Notes: a model not told the origin generated them from the sequence alone. Counted from the stretch's first letter, positions 11,066 to 23,300 are shown. The stretch is DNA of 64,000 nt from Lentinula raphanica (GCA_027919835.1 JANVFP010000009.1:124001-188000), one strand, 5' to 3'. A program made the numbers and translations.

Positions 11066-13016
11066 CTATAACTGTATCTTGTTAAGGTCGAACAACTGCG
11101 TCTTAGCCAACTCCTTTGTTGACACACCCCGAGCCTCGAGCAAACCATTCAACTTCTCTTTCATCTCTTGGTACTGTTTCCGCTTTTCCACCTCCTTCTC
11201 AGGAATCTCCATACCCTGTCCAGATCCCCATAATCTGAGTATCCGTGACACCATGACAAACCAATCCCTATTCAACTCAACACTCACGACGTCCTCATCA
11301 TGTTCCAGGAAGGCAATACCAAATGCGATAAAAAACACATTAGAGATAAATTCATCCTTCTTGACTTTCGAGAGTTCGTCGATCAGGTTCTGCAAAGACT
11401 TGGCCATAGTTGTCGAGGAACGAAACGTTATCGTTCCATCACCTTTCCATGAAAGCCGAATTGACTGTCATCCCTGATAATGACTTCATCTTTGCCAAGT
11501 GCATACATGAGGAGATCACCTAGTCTCGCATGCCACCATTCATTGGATCTGACAGGTTTTTCGTCTATTCGTTGGCGACCATCCTGTGCCCTGCGAACCA
11601 GCTCAAATGGTACGTGCACATAATGAACGTATTCAGCTTCAAGAGAGAGAGGTAAAATTCCGGGTTAGACAAAAACAAACACTATTTTCAAGCTAATGAC
11701 TTACGATCTACTTGATTCGCTGGGGGGCAGCTGGTGAAGGCGCATCCATTTGGCAATAGCAGGTGAAGGGAATGAGGATTTTGATTCAGTAATAATGTAG
11801 CCAATGGAAAGTTATAGCTTACGACTTTGATGAACTGCATGACCAGGCTGTATTTCCATATGAGCATGTTCTAATCAGTGGGTGAAAAGAATAGGGATTT
11901 CAGTTCAGTGGCAGTGAGGAAGATAACGAGCGAAGTTGTAACTTACGATTTGGTTGAGCAAGGGGTATTCCTGAGCGAGCAAGTTCTAATCAGAGGGTGA
12001 AGGGAGATTCTAACTCAGTGATGATGAAGACAATGAGCAAAATTGCAGCTTACGTGGATCAACCTGTTGAGCAGGATGAGCAAGGTTTCCCCCAGGTTGC
12101 CAATTAGTAGGTGATATTTCCGGAACCGTGTGAGCAAAATCTGATCAGTGGGTGAAGGGATTTCGGATTTCGGATCAGCTATGAGGGAAACACTGCCAAG
12201 TAAAGTTGCAACTTACGCGGATTAACCTGTTGAGCAGGGTGAACAGAGTCGGCATTTCCCCATTGCCAACCAGGAACATATTCTAATCAGCGGGGGAAGG
12301 AAATGAGGATTTCGGCTCAGCAATGTAGAAGACAATGAGCAAAGTTGCAACCTACGTGGATCAACCTGTTGAGTATGGTGAGCGGAGTTTTGCCGTTGCC
12401 AACCGTTAGCATGTTCTAATCAGCGGAGGAAGGAAACGAGGATTTCAGTTCAATAATGCAAAGAAACTGAGTAAAGTTGCAACTTACGTGGATCAACCTG
12501 TTGAGCAGTATGAGCAGGGTTTCCCAATTGCCAATTGTGAGCATATTCTAATCAGCGGGTGAAGGGAATGAGGATATTGGTTCAGCAATGACGAAAAGAA
12601 ACAGGCAGAGTTGTAGCTTACGATTTGGATGAAGGGGGTGAGCAGATCGAGCAGTGTCACTTTCCCATTGCCAAGCAGGCGCCGGTATTTCCGTGTGAGC
12701 ATATTCTGATGAGCACGGGTGAAGGGAATGGCGATTTTTGGTTCAGCGATGATGAATACAATGACCGAAGTTGTAACTTACGATTTGAATCAATGTGTTG
12801 AGCAGGTTGGGCAGTGTTTCCCCAAAGCTCGGGCAATTCAGGTTGTTCAGGTTGAGCAGGCGGTATGTCTTGATTTCGGTTCATCGGGGCAGCTGAAACT
12901 CCTTTGATGGCTGGGCCCCCTCCGAAATATTCATGTCCTGAAAGGAAGAGGATAAACGCCCCCAAGAGCATGCACGAACGGGGAGATTTCGGTCGGATGG
13001 GTTGCAGAGGTGGCAT
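11066..13016 (-). pseudogene. MESP C: eight micro-exons, one-base frameshift
   Basis: Ten exons on minus. The signal exon is 12782-13016. The micro-exons are 12622-12705, 12488-12547, 12356-12415, 12217-12282, 12054-12140, 11947-11985, 11823-11870 and 11705-11719, that is 84, 60, 60, 66, 87, 39, 48 and 15 nt. All are phase 1-1. The large exon is 11066-11636. Several micro-exons encode variants of a short theme around AHTAQQVDP, so the linker is a Gln/Ala/His/Pro repeat. The large exon is 571 nt where copy B has 572: one G is missing at about 11435, turning the VMGT motif into VMER and a stop. Beyond that the frame is clean to the end (DWFVMVSRILRLWGSG and so on). It may be a recent null allele, a pseudogene or an assembly error. 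One leader intron also has AT where others have GT. Confidence 0.68.
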
Positions 13017-13273
13017 CTTGGAGAGACAAATACTGCGAGAGAGCGAGAGCGAGAACGATAAAAGATTCTTGAACTAGAACAGGTGACGGACAGTAGTGGA
13101 TGAGGTGAAGGTTGAAAAGTTCTTGATGAGCATAGCCTCGACGTCCAGTATGAGATACGCACTTACATTGGGTAGAAGCAGTTGAGAGAAGGAAAGTTGT
13201 TGATGAGCTAGAGTGGTACAGAGGGTCGAGATCAGTATAATGTAGCGGAATGCATGAGTCGAAGGTGATACGC

Positions 13274-13385
13274 ACTTATGTTTAACTTCGTGACGTTCAA
13301 GACAGTGAGCGAGAGTGATAGCAGCCCGCTGCGGTTTTGGATGTTCAAGTTCCGAGATGAAAAATTTGACCAGCAAATCAATTAT
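13274..13385 (-). promoter_or_regulatory. Conserved 5' leader exon of MESP C
   Basis: Begins ATAATTGATTTGCTGGTCAA after GGGGTCCTAG and has no ATG. The upstream intron end AAAAACGCCTTGGGGTCC is shared with copies E, F, G and the kinase-like gene at 46.8 kb. Its own donor appears to be AT in place of GT. Confidence 0.58.
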
Positions 13386-13389
13386 CTAG

Positions 13390-14735
13390 GACCCCAAGGC
13401 GTTTTTCGAAAGCTGTAGGTCTCGTAGTGACGTCAAGGTTGTGTCGGTGATGTTGTTCCGCCGGGGGCAACAAACGGGTCAAGAAAACAGGGCAAGAAAA
13501 CGTTGAAGGCAGAGAAGATGAGGGTGGAAGTGAGAACGTATATCTAACGAGTTGGGTAGTAACACTTACCGAAAGATGCGGGTTTGAGCGTGAAGACGTC
13601 CAAGTATGGGGGTCGGACTGGGATGGATGCAATGCGGTGGATTGGGGTTTATATCCAAATACCACAGGCGAGAGAGCACACCACGAATCCACGATAGGCC
13701 GTGATAGGCCACGATAAGAATATTGGCCATGGGTAATTCTGCGTTACTTTCCTATTTATGGTATGTTATCCAAAGATGAACAGTGAGGAACAGTGAGACA
13801 ATGTTGCAGACTGTTGCAGAGTGTCGCCTATGGTGTCGCTTAGTCTTGCTGCGGTGTTCATACCGCATGGAATCTTGAGTTTCGAACTATTTTGCATCGC
13901 CATCCATTTTACTCGGGGAAACATGAGACTTGGCTCGTCCGGTTGATCCTGGCCTGAGGAACAGTTCAGAATGTTGAAGCCATATGGATGATGGATGAGC
14001 GACGTACAACCTCGTACAACTCACGCACAATCCAACAGAACGATGAAGGTTTGCTTTCAGTGAGAGTTGAAGGAATGAGCCTGTAACAATCCCGATATAC
14101 ATCTTGAATTGGGTACACTGTACACGAGCTATCCTACAGCTCACCTCGAGGCCTCTCGAGGATATAGGTGTTCTGATTCTGACTGATGAGTGATAGCGGA
14201 CGACGGCTGGCGAAAAGTGAGCAATGAGCATGTATGTATGTACCGAGGACCCGAAATCGGAACGTACCATAGCATCCAGGGATATCGATACTCATTGATA
14301 CTGTTATCAATCCCCTCGTTTGGGGCAAAACATGAAACCGCCTCAGTCAGGATTCTTGAGGTCCGTCGATATCATCTGTGATCGTGCTTGTAAGTTACGA
14401 TTCAAAATAATGTTAGCATTGCCAGCTCACAAACATGGTGGAATATATAACACACACCCTACAATCACACTCGATCGCAGTGGATAACAGCGGCGCCTCG
14501 CGGTCCTCACTGGGTGGTAAGATCCTCAGTATATGTCGTCTGCTTGCAATTCATCATGAGACTTGATTCGATGGAATCATGCATGATTTGTCTTATAGAG
14601 TATAGAGCAACAATCAGTACTCAGTATCGTGCCGAGTTCAATGGCTCGATGTACGCACAAGAGAATTCGGACGAAACAACGAATTCAGGAATATCCGCAG
14701 GCGGCAGCTGCCCTTCTAACGGTCGCATAAGTTCT
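13390..14735. other. Promoter and spacer of unit C
   Basis: A TATA-like GGATATAAAC (minus strand, near 13650) fits a core promoter for MESP C. The rest parallels spacers in units B and D, for example the block at about 14330-14400. No gene is supported. Confidence 0.45.
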
Positions 14736-14739
14736 TTTC

Positions 14740-15670
14740 AGGACATCCGCATCAACTGACATGTACAGGCACTGAGGCGAAGGTGAAGGAAGACGGCAGT
14801 GCGAAGGACCGGTGGGAAGGATGAAATCTGAAACATGAGTTCTCTCACGACGACTGTGAAGAGAATAAAACTTACAAGCGAGGGTTGCAACATTAGAACC
14901 CTGCTGGGATGCAGGCTAGTTGATGGTAATGGATTTGTACTAGAGCCTAAAGGAATAGTGTCGTGTTTTCGTTCGCGCTTGACGATACTGGAGCTAGAAG
15001 GGATCGAGGGGGTAGAAGGAGGGGGAGAGGGGGCAGACGTATACCTGTGAACATGAATCAAAATTCGAGAGGTATTGACCTTAAGAGTCCCGAGTCCTCA
15101 CCCGCACCCTTTTATGATCATCCTTCTCAGATCTCCGAGCGGCCTTCTGAAATCCAGACTGCAAACTTAGTGTTAACACGAACGTTCAGCGTTTGAAGTA
15201 GCCGACTCGTACTTGTACCCGGTCTGTCTTCCGAGTCCGCTCGAGTCCATCGTCACTGCATTGATATGCAGGTCCTCGAACAGAGAGACTACCTAGACCC
15301 TCCCGAGAAACAATGGAGTGTTCAATGTTGATCTTGTGTTTGACACCTGCACTAGACGCTTTGTGAGCATCCGATGCGAGTGTGAATCTGATATTCACCC
15401 ACTGGGGTAATCTTTCGAGAGATCCTGAGATAAACTCTTCGTCCTCCTCTTTCACGCTTTGTGTTTCCCCAATCACCCTGAGGCTCTGTAGTTTTGCTCT
15501 CGTGATGAGTCGAAGATAGAAGGGATCCAGGGATCCAGAAGGCAAACGAGGAGGAGGTGGAGTAGGTGGAGGGAGAGCGTTAGTATCTAATCGTGAGTAC
15601 GAATGTGAACATGGGAAAGAAGACCTTGGACAAGCACTCACCGATACCCACAACCCTCTCATGATCATCG
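14740..15670 (-). pseudogene. MAM3-like 3' remnants (unit C)
   Basis: Two pieces on minus: MIMRG with following intron sequence at about 15600-15670, and a last-exon piece reading SIVKRERKHDTIPLGSS near 14930-15000. Both align with the end of the intact gene. Sequence between them is expanded, and the frame is lost downstream. Confidence 0.6.
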
Positions 15671-15679
15671 CCGTTGACG

Positions 15680-16250
15680 TTGACGTTGAACGTCAAACAT
15701 CCTTCTTAGAAATCTTACGGCCATCCAGAGTCCAAGTCGTCACGCATCACTGCCAAGCGTTGTCACTGTGTTCTATACAGGTCCCTCGAACATAGAGATC
15801 TGAGAGACAGAAAGACCTTCCAAAAATATGACGGAGTATTGATGCCCGCAGTCTCGGAAGTCTGAACCCAGTCTGAACTTTTGCATATGGCGATGAATCA
15901 ATCTGGGTGAGACTCGGGTCTTGAGAGGTGGGGCAAATTCTGAACTATGTGGGCCGTGTCGAAGAGTGATGGTCGTGGTCGTAGCAGTGTAAACCCCTGT
16001 CCAGTGGTACGCGTGTGGGAAAAAGTCAATGGGTGGGAATTTACGGAAATCCCAAGGATCTAATTCTACTTGCTCTTCTTTTCCATCGACCTCACCATCC
16101 TCTCATCCTCCTCACTGTCCCTGCCTTTGACACGCCAGCTACTCTATACTGTCTTCTCCAGCACCACTCACAACCAGAACCAATCTCGGCTTCCTCCCAA
16201 ACCCCAACGTTGAACGTTCCGAGTTGACACGCGATAGAAAACCGTTGTCG
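15680..16250. other. Repeat-unit spacer
   Basis: Parallels 8290-8880 of unit B. No coding region is supported. Confidence 0.45.
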
Positions 16251-16259
16251 AGAGCGTGG

Positions 16260-17420
16260 ATTCTTAGAGCGACGATAATAATCACAACAACGAAACCGAG
16301 TCGTCTCTTCGTCCCATTGCCTGGGTGAAGTACGGGCTCTACGTGAGCATTTACGTCGCTCAGGAACTCACGAGGGACGCCGACGATGAAGACAAAGACT
16401 CTGAAACATTCACATCATCAGCATCAACGCTCCCTTCCTCCCTCTCCTCCAACATACAAATCAAAATCCGCGCCCCGCGTGTCTTGGACTACTTCACATG
16501 CAACTACATCCGTGCTCCATGGCCAGTTGGCATGATCGCGATGGAATACGTTGGAGGGAGCGGTTGTGAGCGTGGGTCTGGGCCTGGGATGTGGATGTGG
16601 TGGCGGACGCGGTCAAGAGACTGATCGCTATACGTGCCCCGGAGGGAATCATGATTGGGCATATCGAAGGTGGGGCCCTTCTCCATGCTTTCTTCTTGTA
16701 TGGAGAAGCGGCGGTAGGGTGTGCAGGAACATGTTATCGGGTGAGTTGTTCTTCCCCGCTCTCTTTTCATTTGGCGTTCCACCAGAAACAGAACTTGATG
16801 ATGACGTCGTTGCGTTTTCAGGTCCTCAGCACTGAGTACATACTGAAACCCCAAAACCTCCTTCGCGCAGACCTTATTTCTGACCCTGCAAACTGTCTCT
16901 TCCTCTGCCTGTGTGTGTATCGACCCAGGAAACGTTCGCAAATCCCAATCCTCATCCAATCGACTCTCGCCTACACAAATGTCACACTACGTCGTACGCG
17001 TACACTTCCGTGGCACATCCTGCCTCCCTCTCTGCTTCTTGCCTTTAGCAATGACACGGTCAATGGACAAATCCAACCGGGAGGTCACGCAGAAGCTCAA
17101 GTCGGAGACGGCGTCGTGTTGTCTGGCCACATTTGGGCCTAATTCACCTGGTTAGTATTACTACAAGTTGGGGATCTCGATGAGTCCTCTGTTTCTGCGT
17201 TGTTGTCATTGGTGTGAAGGCTGATCGTGTTGTTTCTTGGTCTTAGTTCTTTGTATGCAGCGATTCCGCCCGGTCTACAATACATACGTCGCGGAGGGGA
17301 AAGGCATTGGGTCTCCGGGGGTGAAGCAGCCAGCGGTGTGAACCAAACCGAGAAGGCTCTCCATGGGGAGTGCAACGAATATTCCCGTCGAGGAGAGGGA
17401 CCTAGTAGCACAGCTGGAGG
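16260..17420 (+). pseudogene. APH-like phosphotransferase pseudogene (unit C), longest copy
   Basis: Pieces in order: KYGLYVSIYVAQELTRDADD; then RAPRVLDYF, APWPVGMIAMEYVGG; then after a frame change AVKRLIAIRAPEG, GHIEGGALLHAFFLYGEAAV; then CIDPGNVRKSQSSS; then VVRVHFRGTSCLP; then MDKSNREVTQKLKSETASCC; then an intron and AIPPGLQYIRR. The order matches a fungal APH-like kinase: KYG near the start, the linker MEYV, the catalytic loop with D-P-G-N, and the metal-binding D-F. The metal-binding Asp is His here (VHF), whereas the unit B copy keeps VDF. Frame shifts separate several pieces. This is the best template for what the ancestral gene encoded. Confidence 0.6.
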
Positions 17421-17429
17421 CGCCCCTAC

Positions 17430-18105
17430 CAGGTCTCATCATTGTTCAAAGCCATGGCCTCTTCGTTTCCAGGGATGGATATAGGAGACGGAAAGATGCA
17501 GAGAAAAGGGTGGGCGCTCGATGACTGCTGCCCACCATAATGCCCAAACCGAGGAGAGTCACTGCGGAGAGACATTGGCTCTACCCTAATCGGAATATCG
17601 GCCACGGTATATCGGATACAGTGCTCATAGGCTCACGTCTGAGTTATGTATTCATCGTTGTCGAAGAGCTGGAAAGTCGAGTCTAGGGTCCATCGGACGT
17701 TTCTTCCATCCTACTCTGGGAACAAATGTCAAACACCCATAATATCCATATATGATATCCGTCTTATCATATACTAATGTTTCCATCCACTCAAAGTACC
17801 TCTGTAATTCCCGGTCTTTCTCTTTTGAGATGTTCGAATATCAGTACTTTGAATAATAGTCAATACGCTGCCCAATTTGAGTTCAAGTAAGCTGGGGAAC
17901 GATAGGGAACGATTCACAGAACATGAACAGCCTGCTGAGCTTTGGTGAGTTCACACTAGGGGGAAGCAATTGTAGAAGATGTTGCTGTATCGATCCTAGT
18001 CTGTACTCCTGCTTTGCAATTACTAATATTAGAAATCTGAAAGAAGCAAGTTGCAAGTTGCATTCGATGGCCTACTACGAACTGTATGGAGCTGACGAAG
18101 GGTGA
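17430..18105. other. MAM3-promoter-like spacer
   Basis: Parallels 10000-10560 and 27430-27700. No coding region is supported. Confidence 0.4.
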
Positions 18106-18110
18106 TTTGG

Positions 18111-19238
18111 TTACGAATAATAATCTGTAAGTGTATCAGTCGGTATCTTTCTAAGGTCGAAAAACTCGTTCATCTGCTTTTCAGAAATATTCGGATCCTT
18201 CAGCGCATCATTCAACTTTTTCCCCATCAGAAGGTAACGGTTCCACTTTGCCTCATCGTTCGGAGAGATCGCCTTACCCTCTCCAGATATCCCCATAAGA
18301 ATCATGTTCCGTAGCATGACATACCACTCTCTCTTCATCTGAACATCTAGTACGTCCGGATCTTCTTCCAGGAGGAAAACCCCAAACGCGATGAAAAACA
18401 GAGCAGAGACAGCGTCTTCCGGCTTGATTTGTGAGAGTTCGTGCCGCATCCGGTTCAAAGAGTCTTTCATAGTCGTCAGTGAACGGAACGTTATCGTCCC
18501 CATCAAATCTCCAGGGTCACAACCGCCCGACCCAATGTTGGAGGTCTGGAGAATGGCTTCATCTCCTTTATGTGTATAGACAAGCGCACCACCTATTTGT
18601 CCTTGCAAAATTTCGTTGTGCAAGATCTCCAACTTCTCTCGTCGTACTCTTCCATTCCTGGACTTGCGAATCAGTCCGAATGGTAATTGCATAGCAGCTT
18701 GATTTTGGGTTAGACAAAAACAAATAATGGAATCAATTCATCTTACTTGAATCTGAGTGACTCGTCGCCGGTGGAGACATGCTCATTGGCCCTTGAAGAT
18801 CGTTAGCAAAAGAGGAAAGAGGCTCTCATCAGTGAAACCAACTTACGATTCGGACTCGCTGGAGCCACCATCAATTTATGATTCGGGTTACTCGCAGAAG
18901 CCCCTGGTGGACTCGTGCTTGTTGGCCCTTGAAGATAGTCAACAAAAGAGGGAAAGGGGAGAAGTTGGCAAACCATCTTACGGTTTGGACTTGCTGGAGC
19001 CGTTGGCAAGACTCCATTTATCGCTGGCGGAGGCCCTTGAAAATATCAGCAAAAGAGGAAGGTGTACGAGTGAATGTCACTTACTCGGATTCGGACTTAT
19101 GGTCGGAGCCGCCAAGACTCCTAGTAGCGATGCCCCTCCAAGATGATCAACGGATGGATAGAGTACGAATGCTAGCAAGAGCAAACGTAAAAGGGAAATG
19201 GTCGGTCGGATGGGTCGCAGGGGCTGCATATTCGGCAT
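18111..19238 (-). CDS. Micro-exon secreted protein (MESP) D, intact
   Basis: Five exons on minus: signal exon 19085-19238, micro-exons 18982-19035, 18847-18927 and 18747-18791 (54, 81, 45 nt, all phase 1-1), and large exon 18111-18697. The sum is 921 nt, or 306 residues. The N-terminus MPNMQPLRPIRPTIS and hydrophobic core match copy B closely. The micro-exons encode Pro/Ala/Ser-rich linkers with repeated APASPN. The large exon holds LMGTITFRSLTTMKDSL, LFFIAFGVFLLEEDPDV and KREWYVMLRNMILMG, the family hallmarks, and ends with an extra hydrophilic tail. No breaks were seen. Secretion is inferred from the N-terminus; the function is unknown. Confidence 0.74.
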
Positions 19239-19295
19239 ACAATTTGATGCTTGTTTCGAACGGATGTTTTTTTTTGGTAAATTGCGCAGAGAGAG

Positions 19296-19309
19296 AGAGA
19301 GAGGTTGTC
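19296..19309. repeat. Short (GA)n run in leader intron of MESP D
   Basis: A run of about seven GA units inside the leader intron. Confidence 0.6.
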
Positions 19310-19380
19310 GAACTAGAAACACATGAACAATGCAAATGAGTATGATATAAACTTGGTGCGAGACGTAACATACTACATAC

Positions 19381-19470
19381 CTTTGTGGCTTCGTGAAAGA
19401 ACGGTAACAACTGCAGGGAAAGCGTTGTTCGAGTCTCGAGATATAGAGATTTGACCAGCAAATCAATTAT
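19381..19470 (-). promoter_or_regulatory. Conserved 5' leader exon of MESP D
   Basis: Begins ATAATTGATTTGCTGGTCAA and ends CCACAAAG/GTATGT. It has no ATG and is nearly identical to the leader of copy B. Confidence 0.55.
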
Positions 19471-19474
19471 CGCA

Positions 19475-21735
19475 ATTTTTGAGGGCGGTAGATCTTCATA
19501 TGCAGAAATGCAGCGATTCGCACCATGACCGTCAATAAACATTGTCATTTCGAAGCGATGGAAAACGAGGGTTCGGAAAGAGCATGAAAAAAAAACATGT
19601 CAGAATAAGAACATGTGACGACGGAGAGTCAAGGACTACACACCAAACCGGGGGAGTTGGTATGAACTTCTTGAGCAGATAGACTTGGATCACTAGGCTT
19701 GAACGGCGTGGATGTGATGGAGAAAAATGTCAAGTTATGGATAGGGTTATATCCAATCGCGAGGAGAGCCATGGAAAACCATAAACCACGCATAAACCAC
19801 GCATACCATATGCATATTCTGATTATCGATGGAGCCCCTCATGTATTCGTGATATCGCGTATCGCGATCCACTTTGCTTGGGGGAAAATCAAAACACGAA
19901 ACTCCTGGAAACTCCTGGAAACTCCCGTTGCTTCGGATCTTTTGAATACAGGTTGGAGGCTGTTGCAGGAGACCTGAGGAGCCTGGAGACCTGAGGACAG
20001 TCAGGGTTGATGGAGGGTGATGCGCAGATGGCGGATAATCAACCAGAAACAGCGCATGCACATTGATCAATAGAGCCCATCCAGATTCCAAGAGGCTGGG
20101 ATAAGAATCAAGAGCGTCGAAGTAGAAGACGTGCACGCACAGAAAGTACTTTTTTGCCTTGCAGGAAGCTCGGGGCTCAAATGGTACACAATGTACATTG
20201 GTCAACTTCAATCTTCGAGGAAAAATGTTCTTAGCCATGATCCATCGCTCAAATTCCACTTGTGAGCTGTGTCGTCGGTAATCGGGGAACTCGGGAGGGT
20301 TGTCATGTTGTTGGGCTACGAAGGCTATGCTTATCTTTTCGCTTCGTTGAAGTTTCTAAACTCTTTGAAGCCCTCTAATCAATCGAGTCGCAAAAAATGT
20401 GCACTGAGCATACTACATACCATATACTGTATGGAACTTTCCAGTTCATGTATCGATATCCATTCTGATTGAGGAAACGTGAAACGTTACCCATCGGGTT
20501 TATCCTGATTTATTCTGGAGCAACAGTCAGAATGTTGTGAATCCAATGTTGAAGCATGATGGAGGCTGATGAAGGCACAACAGCGCACAACTTACGCGCA
20601 ATCAGCCGGAAATGATGAACGTTTGCAACTGCCTCTACCGCTTGCAAGTTGCAGTTCGTTCATTCAACTTCAAGGACATTGGAGGACCAATGGGATTCAG
20701 GAACTTTGAAGGAATTCCTGCATACTGGCTGACAGCTGTGTTACGTGTACAGTGTACACGAGCAAAGTGAGCCTTGTTGAGCCTGAGTCTGATACATAGG
20801 TGAGCAATCTTGGCTCGCCAAAACTGAGCATGTACCATGAGGTCGGTACAGTGTGATATATGATATGTACTGTTATCGATCCGCTTGTTTTGAGCAAAGT
20901 TACACGAAAGTTGAAACGGCCTCAGTTCGCACAACTGTGCTGTCTCGCTGTGATAAATCATAATAGGGCTTGGTTGGGTATAGGGTTGCTCTAATAGGCT
21001 GCCAAGGTCCAACCTAGCCCGACAGAATTCCTTGGCTATGATTATTTTTTGTGTCGCCGGTTTGATCAATCAACTCGCAAAAAATGAGCAGGTGTACTTA
21101 CTACATCATTGTTGTGAAGTCGAAGCATGATGGATGCACAGCTGACGCATAATCCGAGTCCCGATGGAACGACGAATACGAATAATTCAAGCAGCTGCCT
21201 CTGTTCTCCTTTATTGTCGTGTATCACTGGCATTTCTGTTCAGGACGGACTGAGAAGAGAAGAACTCGGAACAGTTCGATGTACATGATAACATGTTCAA
21301 GGTTGTGTACTCACACTGTAGTACCCGAGCGAGATGAGCCTCGATAGTTGAAGATGTAGGCCTGAGTTCATCGTCTGCTTTAGATCATTTGAACCGGATC
21401 TGATTGATGACCGATGAATAACGGCGGACGACAGTAGACGACAGTCTACGACGGCGGACGACAGTAGACGACAGTCTACGACGGCTCGCCAAAACTGAGC
21501 AAGTACCACAAGGAAGGTATTATAATACATGTACTGTTAATCAATCCGATTGTTTTGGGCAAAATACGAAACGGCCTCAGTCGGGATTTTGGGGTGGGTT
21601 ATCGCATGTTATCACAGGTCATCATCTGTTATCAATCCTGTCAGTCACAATTGTGTTGATTCTCGAAGCATTATACACGCACGACTGACGCATAATCCGA
21701 TGGAACGAGGAATATTAACTTATTTGCAACTGTCT
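19475..21735. other. Long spacer of unit D
   Basis: The left part (to about 20360) mirrors unit B. The right part holds two rounds of the block seen once in other units (GAAACGGCCTCAGT at about 20915 and 21570), so this spacer is internally duplicated. Only short unsupported frames are present. Confidence 0.45.
21421..21480. repeat. Two perfect 30-bp tandem copies
   Basis: The 30-bp unit starts ACGGCGGACGACAGTAGACG and is followed by itself without a mismatch. Each unit contains near-palindromic AGTAGACGACAGTCTAC. Confidence 0.95.
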
Positions 21736-21739
21736 CTGC

Positions 21740-21970
21740 TAGTTAACGTTTGAACTCTTTGCAGAACCCGAAGGGAGTTGCGTTTGCGATCGGGCTTGAC
21801 GATGCTGGAAATCGAAAAGATCCAGGGATCCAGAAGGCAAACGAGGAGGAGGAGGAGTAGGTGAAGGGAGGGTGTATAGTATCTGTTCGTGTATACGAAT
21901 CAATACTTGAAAAAGAAGACCTTGGACAAGCACTTACCGCAACCCTCTCATATTCATGGCTGTTGAACAT
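21740..21970 (-). pseudogene. MAM3-like 3' exon remnant (unit D)
   Basis: On minus: ATGAATATGAGAGG followed by intron-like sequence ending in TTTCCAG, then an exon reading SIVKPDRKRNSLRVL, matching GIVERERKRDSFGSY of the intact gene. Frame and length are lost after this. Confidence 0.6.
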
Positions 21971-21974
21971 TAAA

Positions 21975-22680
21975 CCTGCTTCTTGGTAGTCTTACGGCCT
22001 TCCAGAATCCAAATTATCACTGCCAAGCGTTCAGCGTTCAGTATTAGACTCTCCGACTCGTACTCGTACCCGGTCTGTCTTCCGAGTCCGATTTCGTCCA
22101 TTGTCCATGTGTTTTGCAGGTCCCACTCGAACATGGGAACGCCAAGGAACGACTTTGGACTTGGTAGAGTCTAGACAGTGTCGAGCGAGATTTTGTATCC
22201 CGGATGTCACAGGAAATTTCGAGGATATGAAGGATGAGAAGAATGAGAAGAATGAGAAGAATGAGAAAGACAGAAGAGATGAGGGATGAGGGGAGAACCG
22301 GTGGCATCGAGACATACGGAGGGGAGAAACGTGGCGAGTGAGAAGACTGCGTCGTGTTATGAATCATCTGGTTCAATCGACAGTCTGGGGATATATCCAT
22401 CTGACACGCAATTAGTTGCGCACGACGTGCTGGGATGCAGATGGTTCTGTTCTTGGCCTTCTATTAGTAAGTGATAGTGCTGGCTTTATGACGCGTACGG
22501 GGTGGGGAATCAGGGGAGGAGGCGGTTGCTGGAAAGTGTTGCTGTTCAAAGAGATGGAGCTGAGGTTCAGATGGAGGGGAGGCTCGATGAATCCTGATGA
22601 ATTAGACCCGAACTGAGTACGAAGACACCGCGAGAGTCGAGTATCAGCCACGGAATACATATATCAGGAAATATCATGCA
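21975..22680. other. Spacer with a short kinase-tail remnant and a 9-bp tandem repeat
   Basis: 21990-22130 parallels the spacer before the other kinase remnants. 22230-22267 holds about four copies of GAGAAGAAT. Around 22340-22370 the sequence resembles the SETASCC part of the APH-like tail seen at 17100, in a degraded state. No gene is supported. Confidence 0.4.
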
Positions 22681-23300
22681 CTTACGCCGTACGGTCTACA
22701 TAGGGTCCATCCGACACAGACGAATCCAGATATCCTCTTTGAATCCTACGTTCAAAGTTTTCGTGGTTTCTGTCGTTATTGTTGTTTGATAGAAATGAGT
22801 AGCACTCTTTGAATGACAGCGAATAAACTGATACCATCGTCCATTGTAGGCGCTTGAATGCCCAAGGTTCGGGACCAGCTTCATCTGTAGCTCATTCAAG
22901 AATCAACTCGTAGGTCGAAGAAGACCAGGCTCGAGCGCTCATCAAATTTCATCGAGGTCCGTGGGTATTTAGTTACGTAGTTCATCCTGACCAGAGTCCT
23001 ACTCTGACTCTAGATCTTCTCCAGCTCTTCTCCTTCCATTCTCCAAGACCTCTCTTCTCTTTCAACCCAAAGTCCCAATCTCATCTACGCTCATCAACAT
23101 TGATTCTCCTCGTACTTGATTTCGGAGTATGGGAATATCGAATGGAGTATCGAATGATTTATCAAATATGGTGACAACGACAACGCACGACGACACACCC
23201 AAATCCGGCTCGCCTGAGTTTTGGTGGAAGATGGGGATCAGTGTATGCTTGGTGCTTTTGGGCGGTGTGCTTTCTGGCATGGGTGGGTCGTCACTCTCGC
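22680..23300 (+). pseudogene. Duplicate of MAM3 promoter and first exon
   Basis: The left part resembles the region just upstream of the intact gene (27480-27990). The right part reads GVSNGVS, TTTTHDDTP, GSPEFWWKMGISVCLVLLGG, matching exon 1 of the intact MAM3-like gene at its first membrane segment. The original start exon codons are not preserved in frame, and no later exons follow before MESP E. Confidence 0.65.

Noticed and set aside
13378..13692. Minus-strand open frame of 104 codons upstream of MESP C
   Set aside because: It crosses the first leader intron and the promoter. The frame is not kept in the leaders of the other copies.
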